A stretch of DNA of 64,000 bases from an uncultured Ignavibacteriota bacterium (lineage in GTDB: Bacteria > Bacteroidota > Ignavibacteria > Palsa-1295), in the NCBI GenBank assembly GCA_903900335.1, contig CAIUMP010000060.1, forward strand, positions 62,001 to 126,000. Direction: 5' to 3'. Shown here piece by piece: positions 18,971 to 28,163 of this stretch (positions within the stretch are counted from its first letter, which is position 1; each line of letters starts with the position of its first letter). Under the pieces are notes generated by a model that saw only the letters and a program-made list of their open reading frames with translations, searched no databases and was not told the DNA's origin. The translations under genes were made by a program, and so were the position numbers.

Positions 18971-21088
18971 ATGATCACGATCATCGGCGGGGGCTTTGCC
19001 GGCCTATCCGCAGCTTATTTTCTCCACCGTGCGGGAAAGGATGTCACAGTCCTGGAATGGTCTCGTGGCCTTGGCGGACGCGCCGCAACGCGTAATGTCG
19101 GCTATCGAACAGTTGACTCCGGTGCCCAGCGTCTGGACCTTTCACCACTCAGTGTTAACCAACTTGAGACTGACGCCCGCGCGTTACTTCGCGAGGTGGC
19201 AGCCGAGCGTGGCGCACTTCCCTATATGCTTCCATTCCCCGGTCCGGTCTATCGCTTTGACGGCCGGTCAATCGCCACTGCTCAGCAAGTGGATGTGCCA
19301 AACTGGTCGTTCATGGATGGTGGTATGAAGGTGCTTGCCGAAGCCCTTGTCAAAGATATTCCTGTCAGGACACATACCCGGATCAGCGACATTGTCTTTG
19401 AGGAGAATTCCTACACGCTCCGAAATCAGCGTGGTGAAACGATGCAATCCGAGGGTATTGTCATTGCTCTTCCGGCACCCTATGCACTAGCACTTTTGCT
19501 ACCACATGCGGCAACCAACAAGAAAGTAAAGAAGGTCTGTGACCTTCTGAACGAAGTGAACTATGAGCCGATGATCGGAGCGATCTTCGGGACTGAGAAG
19601 ATCAACTTCAAAGAGCAGTTCTCCGCTCTGTTCACGGACGATGTGACAGCGCCGGTCTTCTGGCTATCCCAGGAGAGTGCCCGCCGAAATTTGGGTGTGC
19701 GACGAAATGAGATGGCTTTCGTGCTTCAGCTGGGTGCGGATATTAGTCGTGAGTACGTCCTCAAGACGGACAAGGAAACATTCGCAGCTATCGAGCGCGT
19801 GTTTGAGGATGTGCTTGATGTGGCATTGCCCGATGTGATCTACGGCGAGATCCAGCGCTGGCCGGCGGCGTTCCTCTCGTCTTCCCCGCTCACGGTTGAC
19901 TCGATCAAGCCATCCGATTTTAAGGTGCCGTTGTACCTGGCGGGTGATTTCGTTGCAGGACAGAGTTCGATCGCATCTGCATTTTGGAGTGGCAAGCAGA
20001 TCGCCGACAAGCTTGTCGGGATGGATACATTCAAGTTCATCGCAGAGCCAGCTCGCGAGCAGGCTCAATTGAGTGCGGAAGAGTGGAAAGCAGCCGTTCC
20101 GCCAGAACGCACCGTTCGGAAGGCACGTCAGAAGCCACCACGCAAGCTTGGCACAAAGAAGAAATTCGACGCAGCTACAGGCAAACGTGTGCCACAGACG
20201 AAGGAGCCAAAGCAGCAGCCTCGCAGAAATGCGCGTCCTGCGGGCGGCCCTCCAGGAAGGGGTGGTGATCGCCGTCAACCAGCATTTGGTGGACCACGCG
20301 GCGGTGGCGGTCAGCGAGGAGGATTTGCACCTCGTCAAGGTGGCGGGCCACGTCAGGGTGGGCGCCCGGGTGGACCACCACGTCAGGGGCCGCCACGTCA
20401 GGGTGGTTTCCGTCCTGCTGGTGGAGCGCCACGAGACAACAGCTTCCAGCCACGTGGTGGAGCTCCTCGGCAGTTTACCCCACGTCCAGCAGGAGGACCG
20501 CCGCAACGCGAATGGGGCGGTGGACAGCAGGGCCGTCCTCAACGCACGCAAGGTGGGCCGCCACGTGAGGGCGGTTACCAGCGTCAGGGGGGCTATCAGC
20601 AGGGTGGCGGAGGTGGCTACCAGCAAGGTGGAGGAGGCTACCAGCGCGGAGGCGGCGGTGGTGGATACCAGCAAGGTGGCGGCAGAAATTATGAGGGTGG
20701 AGGCTACCAACAAGGCGGTGGCGGTTATCAACAAGGAGGCGGATACCAAGGCGGCGGAGGCTATCAGCGTGGTGGAGGTGCACCACAGCGTGGCTCTGGC
20801 GGTGGCGGTTATCAGCAGCGTCCACCGAGCGGCGGCGGATACCGTGGCAGGCCGCAAGGCGGCGGTCAACGACCACCAGGAGGCGGAGGGCAGCGCGGGC
20901 CAGCTCGCGATTACGATCAGAGACAGCCTACTTCATCTGGCTATAGCGGGCCGGGCGAAAGGAAACCTGTTCGCGGGTCAGTCGTCTACTCGACAAACGT
21001 GCGACCTGCCGGCGGATCCGGACCGGCTTCAAATTCCCCGCAACGTCCTCGCAGGCCGTTTGACGACGAGAGCGTCGGGAATCGATAG
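18971..21088 (+). CDS. FAD-dependent amine-oxidase/renalase-like protein with long RGG/GYQ-rich C-terminal tail
   Basis: N-terminal MITIIGGGFAGLSAAYFLHRAGKDVTVLEWSRGLGGRAATR (Rossmann FAD site), C-terminal FAD motif PLYLAGDFVAGQSSIASAFWSGKQIAD, then ~290 aa of low complexity. Confidence 0.88.
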   Translation: MITIIGGGFAGLSAAYFLHRAGKDVTVLEWSRGLGGRAATRNVGYRTVDSGAQRLDLSPLSVNQLETDARALLREVAAERGALPYMLPFPGPVYRFDGRSIATAQQVDVPNWSFMDGGMKVLAEALVKDIPVRTHTRISDIVFEENSYTLRNQRGETMQSEGIVIALPAPYALALLLPHAATNKKVKKVCDLLNEVNYEPMIGAIFGTEKINFKEQFSALFTDDVTAPVFWLSQESARRNLGVRRNEMAFVLQLGADISREYVLKTDKETFAAIERVFEDVLDVALPDVIYGEIQRWPAAFLSSSPLTVDSIKPSDFKVPLYLAGDFVAGQSSIASAFWSGKQIADKLVGMDTFKFIAEPAREQAQLSAEEWKAAVPPERTVRKARQKPPRKLGTKKKFDAATGKRVPQTKEPKQQPRRNARPAGGPPGRGGDRRQPAFGGPRGGGGQRGGFAPRQGGGPRQGGRPGGPPRQGPPRQGGFRPAGGAPRDNSFQPRGGAPRQFTPRPAGGPPQREWGGGQQGRPQRTQGGPPREGGYQRQGGYQQGGGGGYQQGGGGYQRGGGGGGYQQGGGRNYEGGGYQQGGGGYQQGGGYQGGGGYQRGGGAPQRGSGGGGYQQRPPSGGGYRGRPQGGGQRPPGGGGQRGPARDYDQRQPTSSGYSGPGERKPVRGSVVYSTNVRPAGGSGPASNSPQRPRRPFDDESVGNR

Positions 21089-21167
21089 TAGGATTTAGCT
21101 GTCCGGGTCTGGCCCATTCTAAAGGGGCCAGGCTCCAATGATGATCCTACCTCAATCAAGTACCAAA

Positions 21168-21201
21168 AAAGCCTTCTGCAACCGAAATTGCAGAAGGCTT
21201 T
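21168..21201. terminator. Bidirectional Rho-independent terminator
   Basis: 14-bp perfect stem AAAGCCTTCTGCAA / TTGCAGAAGGCTTT, 6-nt loop. Confidence 0.85.
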
Positions 21202-21278
21202 ATACTTTAGACCGTTCACCGAAGAAGTGAGGCCGCCAGCAGGCGAGGCGGCCGTTGCCGCCAAAAGGTAGATTCGAC

Positions 21279-21374
21279 CTACCTTACACGCTTTTTATGA
21301 CGATTCTTCCTCAGGCGTTTCTTTCTCTTATGGGTTGCCATTTTATGGCGCTTACGCTTCTTTCCGCTCGGCAT
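21279..21374 (-). CDS. AURKAIP1/COX24 (mS38-like) domain small basic protein
   Basis: Translated by hand (below ORF-track cutoff): MPSGKKRKRHKMATHKRKKRLRKNRHKKRVR*; matches the known short Bacteroidota family. Confidence 0.8.
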   Translation of the reverse strand: MPSGKKRKRHKMATHKRKKRLRKNRHKKRVR

Positions 21375-21515
21375 GGTTGATGATGGTTAAATAGAGTCAG
21401 AGGGCAACCGCGGTTGCCAAAATTTCTTGCGCAATGCAAACAGCCAGTACGCCAGAGAGTTTCCCCTGATTCGGAACTCCCGAAGTGTCTCGTTGTGGAA
21501 TGCTACCCTTCAGGC

Positions 21516-22682
21516 TTATTGGGCTGCTCCTTGAATTGTCCCGGCAGCATGCAGGCCTGAATATATTCGTCTGAGTATTTCACTCTTGACTTCGGAGGCT
21601 TTTGTGAATTCCGTTACGTTCAGTATGATCTGAAGTGTGGCACCCGAGGCAGCGAAGGGTGTTGTCAGCGAAGTGTACCGCAGCACTGGTTCTCCTGCCG
21701 TGATCTCCGGCATCAATTTCATTACTTCTTGGGCGGCGGCGATCGCGAGCCCTTCGAAGAGTGCGGCGTCCTTGGCAGGATCGACAGGGAGATCGATCAC
21801 CAGATTCATTGCTCGGTCTGGTTTGCTGTAGTTCGTGATAATGCTCGTAGAAAATTTTGAATTGGGAACAATGACAAGTGTGCTAGCGGGTGTTTGCAAC
21901 GTGGTAACGCGCCAGGCGATGTCCCGAATGATTCCCTCTTGCCCACCATCAAGCTTTACGTAGTCGCCGGGATCAAGGTGTTTTGAAATGATGATGTAGA
22001 TGCCGGCGAAGAAATTACTAAGTGTATCCTGCAATGCCAATGCGACAGCGAGTCCTCCAACTCCCAGAGCGGTCAACAGTGGTGCCACGGCAATTCCGTA
22101 GGTATGGAAGATCATAACCACTCCAAGCGTGAAGGCAAAGGCACGCACGATATTCTGCACGAGTGAGATCGATGGAACAAGTCGGTCATTCTCAGCTGCG
22201 TATGTGCGAATGAATGCGACAACCACGCGTCCGCAAAGCACTGTAATGGAGAGAATCAAAATTGCAGTGGCACCATGTTCGAAGGCAGGAAGAGCGCTTG
22301 CCTTCAAGGGCAGATCACTAAGGACAGTCCTGAAGGCCAGCAGTCCGGCCCATATCGTGAAAATCCCGTTCATTGAGCGAATCAACCTGCGACCGATCTT
22401 CCATTCGCGTTTATCGAAGAACCGATAGACGCGGTCGAGCAGTAGCCGCTCAATTAGCACTCCGAAGATGATCGCCAGGATAACGATCCCAAGTGGCAAC
22501 GAGAGATCTTTAAGGTAATCAAGCATCTCAGGCTGAGCAGAACGTGCAGAGAGTAAGGGCATATTCGAACTATGGCTTTCTACTTGCATTGGAAGCTCGA
22601 ACCTTTCGGAGCGAGGTGAAGGTTCAATGCGAAGAATTATTGCGGAGTGGACGGGCGGCCACGTTGACTGCTTGAATTCCAC
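21516..22682 (-). CDS. MscS-family mechanosensitive ion channel
   Basis: GVGGLAVALALQDTLSNFFAGIYIIISKHLDPGDYVKLDGGQEGIIRDIAWRVTTLQTPASTLVIVPNSKF. Confidence 0.92.
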   Translation of the reverse strand: MEFKQSTWPPVHSAIILRIEPSPRSERFELPMQVESHSSNMPLLSARSAQPEMLDYLKDLSLPLGIVILAIIFGVLIERLLLDRVYRFFDKREWKIGRRLIRSMNGIFTIWAGLLAFRTVLSDLPLKASALPAFEHGATAILILSITVLCGRVVVAFIRTYAAENDRLVPSISLVQNIVRAFAFTLGVVMIFHTYGIAVAPLLTALGVGGLAVALALQDTLSNFFAGIYIIISKHLDPGDYVKLDGGQEGIIRDIAWRVTTLQTPASTLVIVPNSKFSTSIITNYSKPDRAMNLVIDLPVDPAKDAALFEGLAIAAAQEVMKLMPEITAGEPVLRYTSLTTPFAASGATLQIILNVTEFTKASEVKSEILRRIYSGLHAAGTIQGAAQ

Positions 22683-23103
22683 ATGGGCTCGGCTTCACGC
22701 GCACCCACACATTCGAAGAACTATGAAATCTCCTGACTTGTCCCGCAACTCGTTTTCTGGTGCTCCGTTTTTTGCCTCATCACAACGAACCGCACATAGC
22801 GGGCCGGAACTGCTCAGCTTTGTACCACAGCCTTCTCTCGCCCACGACCTCGCACAGACGCTTCTTGCTGATAGCATTCAGGTTAGTCGGGGCACATCTA
22901 CCTCGTCATTTGGAAGCGAATCTGACTCTGGCTTTGTCCTGAACCTCTCCCGGCACTAATAAGGCCTTCGAACAGCGTATCTTTGCTGGTGGCCCCTTCT
23001 CGCAAGACCGCTATTTTAGCATGGACGGAATCTGAAGTCATAGTCCGTCTCATTCCGTATCTTTGTAAGAATTTGTTTGGACGAAGTCGCAACTTTACGG
23101 AAA

Positions 23104-23844
23104 ATGAAGATCGCCTTATTGGGATATGGAAAGATGGGTCACGAGATCGAGTCTGCTGCGTTAGGTCACGGGCACACTGTCGTGGCCACATTCGACATTG
23201 ATCACCCCGCGAGCGTGGATAACTTGCGCTCATGCGGAGCGGAGGTAGTGATCGACTTCAGCCAACCAAATGCAGTAATTGATAACATTGCTCTTGTCGC
23301 AAGCGCCCAGCTTCCAGTCGTAATTGGTACCACAGGCTGGGACTCCTCCCTGCCAATTATCCTTGCACAGGTCGCACAAGCAAAGATCGGGTGCGTTGTC
23401 GGCTCGAATTTTTCCGTGGGAGTGAATCTCTTTCTGGAAATTGTCCGGACAGCTTCGCGGCTGCTGGGGACCGCAGGATACGACGCATATATCTCCGAGG
23501 CTCACCACCGCACGAAGAAGGATTTTCCGAGTGGTACTGCACTGCGCATTGGTGATGCCGTGCTATCTGAAATGAAGTCTAAGGTCAGAATTTCGACAGA
23601 ACTTCCCGCTGGTGCAGCTTCCCCACCCGATGCGCTTCTGATCACTTCCATTCGTGCCGGCGGTATCACCGGAACGCACACAGTTGGATTCGAGTCCGAG
23701 GAAGACTCCATCGAATTAGTGCATCGCGCAAAGAACCGGCGCGGCTTTGCATACGGGGCTGTCGTCGCCGCAGAGTGGATCGTGAATCGGACCGGGTTCT
23801 ATCGATTTGAAGAGCATATCACCGAAATTCTCAATGACAGGTAG
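23104..23844 (+). CDS. dapB: 4-hydroxy-tetrahydrodipicolinate reductase
   Basis: MKIALLGYGKMG; SEAHHRTKKDFPSGTALRIG. Confidence 0.93.
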   Translation: MKIALLGYGKMGHEIESAALGHGHTVVATFDIDHPASVDNLRSCGAEVVIDFSQPNAVIDNIALVASAQLPVVIGTTGWDSSLPIILAQVAQAKIGCVVGSNFSVGVNLFLEIVRTASRLLGTAGYDAYISEAHHRTKKDFPSGTALRIGDAVLSEMKSKVRISTELPAGAASPPDALLITSIRAGGITGTHTVGFESEEDSIELVHRAKNRRGFAYGAVVAAEWIVNRTGFYRFEEHITEILNDR

Positions 23845-23848
23845 TTCA

Positions 23849-24748
23849 ATGGACAAACTTATACGGGGCACAGGTACTGCAATCGTCACGCCGTTCCTTA
23901 GTGATGGTTCGATAGATTTTGTATCTTTTAAAAAGGTGGTCGATCACCAACTTGACGGCGGAGTCGAAATGCTCGTCCCGCTGGGCTCGACAGGAGAGAA
24001 CCCAACAATTTCCTGCGAAGAACGCACAGCCATTCTCCGTTGGATTGTGGAGTATGTCGATCATCGTGCCCTCATCATCGCCGGCACCGGGACAAATGAT
24101 ACCCGCACGTCCGTAGAGTTCACAAGCGAAGCGCTCGCTCTCGGAGCCGACGCAGCTCTCGTCGTCACACCTTTTTACAACAAACCGACACCGGACGGAC
24201 TCTTCCGACATTTTAAAGCCGTCGCAGATGTGGGCTTGCCGGTTGTTATGTATAACGTCCCAGGCCGAACAGGTTTGAACATGAGCGCCGAGACCACTCT
24301 ACGATGCGCGGATATACCAAACGTCGTCGCGGTGAAAGAAGCTAGTGCAGACATGGCACAATGTATGGAGATCATCCGCAATGCACCTGCCGGATTTAAC
24401 CTACTCTCTGGTGAAGACAATCTGACAGTCCCGCTCATTTCGCTCGGTGCTTGCGGGGTGATCAGTGTGACGTCAAACGAAATGCCGCGTGAGTTCTCGC
24501 GGATGGTGCGGTTCGCTCTTGCGGGTCAGTTCGAGGAAGCACGCGCGCTTCACTTTGAACTGCTCGACCTGATGAAGATCAACTTTATTGAGTCAAACCC
24601 AGGGCCGGTCAAAGCCGCCTTAGCAATGATGGGAATAATCCGAGAGAACCTTCGCTTGCCCCTTGTACCAGTTCGGGCCGAGAACAAATTGAAGATCCGG
24701 CACATACTCGAACACCTCGATGCAGTGATGCTTGAGCAAATGGGATAA
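23849..24748 (+). CDS. dapA: 4-hydroxy-tetrahydrodipicolinate synthase
   Basis: GTGTAIVTPF, PLGSTGENPTI, YNVPGRTGLNM; starts 4 nt after dapB. Confidence 0.93.
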   Translation: MDKLIRGTGTAIVTPFLSDGSIDFVSFKKVVDHQLDGGVEMLVPLGSTGENPTISCEERTAILRWIVEYVDHRALIIAGTGTNDTRTSVEFTSEALALGADAALVVTPFYNKPTPDGLFRHFKAVADVGLPVVMYNVPGRTGLNMSAETTLRCADIPNVVAVKEASADMAQCMEIIRNAPAGFNLLSGEDNLTVPLISLGACGVISVTSNEMPREFSRMVRFALAGQFEEARALHFELLDLMKINFIESNPGPVKAALAMMGIIRENLRLPLVPVRAENKLKIRHILEHLDAVMLEQMG

Positions 24749-24960
24749 CGGTATTCTTAGGGAATGCGGTTTTTATTTCAAATCGTGAACTCTTATTAAC
24801 CCACTTTGTGTAGTTAAGAGAGCTCTACAATGCGTCGCACGCAGGCCCTCAAGTGGGCGCGACTGCAACTACCAATCCGAGGTCTGCCTGAGTTGATGTT
24901 CTTACTCATGGCCCCACGGCACCCTTGGAATGGGAGCCGATATTGATTGAAGCCGTCATA

Positions 24961-25002
24961 AACAAAACACTTCCCGTTGTAAGCAACGGGAAGTGTTTTG
25001 TT
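24961..25002. terminator. Bidirectional terminator between convergent genes
   Basis: 19-bp perfect stem AACAAAACACTTCCCGTTG/CAACGGGAAGTGTTTTGTT, 4-nt loop, flanking A/T runs. Confidence 0.9.
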
Positions 25003-25022
25003 TTAAACCGGGTCGCAGATTC

Positions 25023-26306
25023 CTAATGTGCGATCACCAACTTTTGCGTCACGGACCGCCCACCACAACGCAGCCGAAGAAGATAAACTCCAGCTGGATA
25101 TGTGCTTATGTCGCAGGTTACTTCATGCTTTCCGGACGCGAACTCCGTGTACGCGAAGACAGGCCATTCAGAACCTGCAACATCGCTAATAGTAATCGTT
25201 GCTTCCCCACTTGCCGGAAGCGTGAAGACGATATTGGTCCGAGTCGCGGATGGATCAGGAAAAGAAGCCAAAGAGAGCAACTTCAGCGAAGGGGTTACTT
25301 CTGCCACAGTCCTCTTCTTAACATCTCCGAGTGGCCGCCGCCAAACTCCGCTCCCGGTGCCAGCAAAAACTGTCGATCCATTAATTATGAATACATTCGG
25401 AACTCCGGACGGCAAGCCATAACCGAAATCTAGCCAACTTCCACCGTAATCTGTGGAGAGCAACACGGAATCCCAGCGGGCCCACACGACAACATGCGCC
25501 CCGCTTGCGGCAATTCGATCAATGGGACCGACAGTGGACACACTGCCCTCTTGTTTCCAACTATCGCCCCTATCTAAGGACACGAAAAGATTTGCTGAGT
25601 CAATGCCATAGCAAACCATGATTTTGTTTCCCGAGACAGCAAGAGAGCCACTATTGATGTAGCGACCCGGCAACCCCATGGTCACATTTGTCCACCGTCC
25701 ACTATTCACTGAGGATCGGAATAATCCCGCATCGGTGCCAACGAATACATCCGTATCGAGACTCGCGAAAGTGTGTGCAGTACACTTCGACGGAAGTCCT
25801 ACCGTGTCAGCAATCCAGGTGATCCCCCGGTCCGAACTTACGAATACCAATCCCGGATGAAAAAAGCTGTTCACACCAGCATAGACTTTAGATCCGAGCA
25901 CGGCAAGGCAGGAAATGAGTGTGTCCGGCATCCCAGTATTGCTATAGTCCCAGCTTGCTCCACCAATCGCCGAGCCATACACCCCGGCTGCAGTCCCGGC
26001 AAGTACTCGATTCTCAACTACAGCCATCGAATAGATGAATTGGTAATAAACCTGAGAAGAATGAGGGTAACCTATCGTATCTGCCTTCCAATTCGTGCCG
26101 CTATCAGTAGAGCGAAACACGCCGTTGAATGTGCCTGCATACAAGTTAGCGCTGTCACCCGCAAGGCTGGTAACCTCTTCCGTCTGCATACCGGCCGTTT
26201 GCGCCCACTGAGCGCTGACCTTGGACAGCTCTCCGCCGAACAACGCCAGCAACGAAACCGAAAAGAGTATTATTCTCATAAAGTCATATACCACAGAATG
26301 AAACAC
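25023..26306 (-). CDS. Secreted Asp-box (BNR) repeat protein with T9SS C-terminal sorting domain
   Basis: Repeated S-x-D-x-G-x-x-W boxes (STDSGTNW, SSDRGITW, SLDRGDSW, STDYGGSW); CTD ends AGVYLLRLRCGGRSVTQKLVIAH. Confidence 0.8.
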   Translation of the reverse strand: MFHSVVYDFMRIILFSVSLLALFGGELSKVSAQWAQTAGMQTEEVTSLAGDSANLYAGTFNGVFRSTDSGTNWKADTIGYPHSSQVYYQFIYSMAVVENRVLAGTAAGVYGSAIGGASWDYSNTGMPDTLISCLAVLGSKVYAGVNSFFHPGLVFVSSDRGITWIADTVGLPSKCTAHTFASLDTDVFVGTDAGLFRSSVNSGRWTNVTMGLPGRYINSGSLAVSGNKIMVCYGIDSANLFVSLDRGDSWKQEGSVSTVGPIDRIAASGAHVVVWARWDSVLLSTDYGGSWLDFGYGLPSGVPNVFIINGSTVFAGTGSGVWRRPLGDVKKRTVAEVTPSLKLLSLASFPDPSATRTNIVFTLPASGEATITISDVAGSEWPVFAYTEFASGKHEVTCDISTYPAGVYLLRLRCGGRSVTQKLVIAH

Positions 26307-26328
26307 TTGTTCATAAGCTTGTACCGCA

Positions 26329-26934
26329 CTACAAAACGACGCCCTCTTCCCTTACAATAACCTCCCCTGCCTGCTCTGTCACCGGTTGGCCCGTAAATCG
26401 TTCAACGTGCTCTCGGATCGTGGCGAGGTCGAAGAAGTGCTTACCCACAGCGTTACGAAGCTCGCGAGCGACGGTGTCCTGAGTCGAGGCAACGATAACG
26501 CGCTTTCCGTAACTACGAAGCAACTCAACGGCACGCTCGAAATCGCCGTCGCCCGTAACAAGAATCGCCGTGTCATACTGCGCAATCGTTGTGAAGAGAT
26601 CTATCGCAAGCTCCAGATCGAGGTTAGCCTTGCGTGTTAGTTCGCCAGAAGCTTCGTCGCGGAAATATTTGATCGTCTTCATACGCACCGTATATCCGGC
26701 ATGATTCAAGTAACCATAGAATCTCTGCTCACGCGGATCGGGTGGCATCTTCTGAGAGGCATACCAAAACGCGTCGCCAATAATGGAGCCTTGTGTGAAG
26801 AAATCCAGAAGTTTGCGGGGATCGAAGAACCAGCCTAGTGAGCGTTGTGCATAATAGGCGTTCTCCCCATCAACAAAGAGCGAGATGCGATTTCGCTCGT
26901 GGGTACCACTAAAAAGAGGGTTTTGAATTTCCAT
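26329..26934 (-). CDS. NYN domain protein (LabA/DUF88 family)
   Basis: RISLFVDGENAYYAQ, LDLELAIDLFTTIAQYDTAILVTGDGDFERAVELLRSYGKRVIVAS. Confidence 0.88.
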   Translation of the reverse strand: MEIQNPLFSGTHERNRISLFVDGENAYYAQRSLGWFFDPRKLLDFFTQGSIIGDAFWYASQKMPPDPREQRFYGYLNHAGYTVRMKTIKYFRDEASGELTRKANLDLELAIDLFTTIAQYDTAILVTGDGDFERAVELLRSYGKRVIVASTQDTVARELRNAVGKHFFDLATIREHVERFTGQPVTEQAGEVIVREEGVVL

Positions 26935-26986
26935 AACTGTTCAATAATTTATTGGATAGTACTATGATAATATTAATAGGCGCGGA

Positions 26987-28105
26987 TCATAGCCGCTTCC
27001 CCGTATCTCGGTCAAATAGATGTACAGTATTGCTGGGAATTTCGAACGACACAACATCACCCAGCTTTGAAATTCCACTTTGACCACTTACCATTTGGGA
27101 GTGGCTGACGCTCGCAACAAGTGTCCCCCCGAAGGCATCCGGCCACTCGATGTGGTAATGTGTTACGCTGCCGATCGGCTCGATGAGTATCAGTTTCCCG
27201 CTGGCGAAAGCATTGCTGCTATTTTGCGGACCCACAGAGAACTGAATGGATTCAGGTCTGATCCCAAGATCGACATTCATTGAGGGGAGTTGATTGGGCA
27301 GCGGTATCTTTAGACTCATCTCACCCTTGCCGAAAATGAAGAAAGAAATGCCCTCTTCGCTCACAATTCCACCTGGGATCAGATTCATCGCAGGCGAACC
27401 CAAGAATCGCGCCACAAACGCAGAGGCCGGTTCCCCGTATATCTCAGTGGGCGTTCCATACTGTTCCAGCTCACCTTTGTTCATCACCGCGATCCTATCC
27501 CCCATCGTCATGGCCTCGACTTGATCGTGTGTTACATACAGCATCGTCGCGCCAAGCCTGCGCTGAATACGCTTCAGCTCCGCACGCATCTGGGTGCGAA
27601 GAGCGGCATCGAGATTGGAGAGCGGTTCATCGAACAAGAATACTTTCGGCTTCCGAACAATGGCGCGACCAACTGCCACCCGCTGTCTCTCCCCACCGGA
27701 TAACTCCTTCGGCTTACGTTTAAGTAGATTATCAATCCCCAATAATTTCGCGGCCTGCTCAACTTGGGTTTGAATTTGCGGTTTCGCTACTTTGCGCATC
27801 TTAAGAGGAAACGCCATATTCTCGAAGACCGTCATGTGCGGATAGAGCGCGTAATTCTGGAAGACCATCGCAACGTCGCGGTCTTTCGGTTCGCGGTCGT
27901 TCATGCGCTGACCATCTATCAGAAGATCACCGCCGGTAATCTCTTCGAGTCCCGCGACCATCCGCAATGTCGTTGATTTTCCGCAACCAGACGGACCGAC
28001 GAGCACAACGAACTCGCCATCATGTGCGGTGAAGGTTATGCCCTTTACTGCAGTGGTGTCGTTGTCGTAGCGCTTTTCTAGATTGTGGAGTTGAACTTCA
28101 GCCAT
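26987..28105 (-). CDS. ABC transporter ATP-binding protein, UgpC/MsmX family
   Basis: VGPSGCGKSTTLRMVAGLE, LSGGERQRVAVGRAIVRKPKVFLFDEPLSNLDAALR, C-terminal TOBE-like region. Confidence 0.92.
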   Translation of the reverse strand: MAEVQLHNLEKRYDNDTTAVKGITFTAHDGEFVVLVGPSGCGKSTTLRMVAGLEEITGGDLLIDGQRMNDREPKDRDVAMVFQNYALYPHMTVFENMAFPLKMRKVAKPQIQTQVEQAAKLLGIDNLLKRKPKELSGGERQRVAVGRAIVRKPKVFLFDEPLSNLDAALRTQMRAELKRIQRRLGATMLYVTHDQVEAMTMGDRIAVMNKGELEQYGTPTEIYGEPASAFVARFLGSPAMNLIPGGIVSEEGISFFIFGKGEMSLKIPLPNQLPSMNVDLGIRPESIQFSVGPQNSSNAFASGKLILIEPIGSVTHYHIEWPDAFGGTLVASVSHSQMVSGQSGISKLGDVVSFEIPSNTVHLFDRDTGKRL

Positions 28106-28163
28106 GAATGCTTTGCCGCAAAGTGATTGGTCTTTAACGGCAGGGCGATTCGTCGGGTTCGGC

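Noticed and set aside
20565-20830. CRISPR-like array
   Set aside because: Repeats are short, degenerate, in frame with a protein and lack unique spacers
19664-20869. 401-aa minus-strand and 341-aa plus-strand (20073-21098) ORFs over the RGG region
   Set aside because: Low-complexity shadow translations (SAALVSASLL..., VHVRVGARVDHHVRG...) of the GC-rich repeat; the oxidoreductase frame is continuous with a real enzyme
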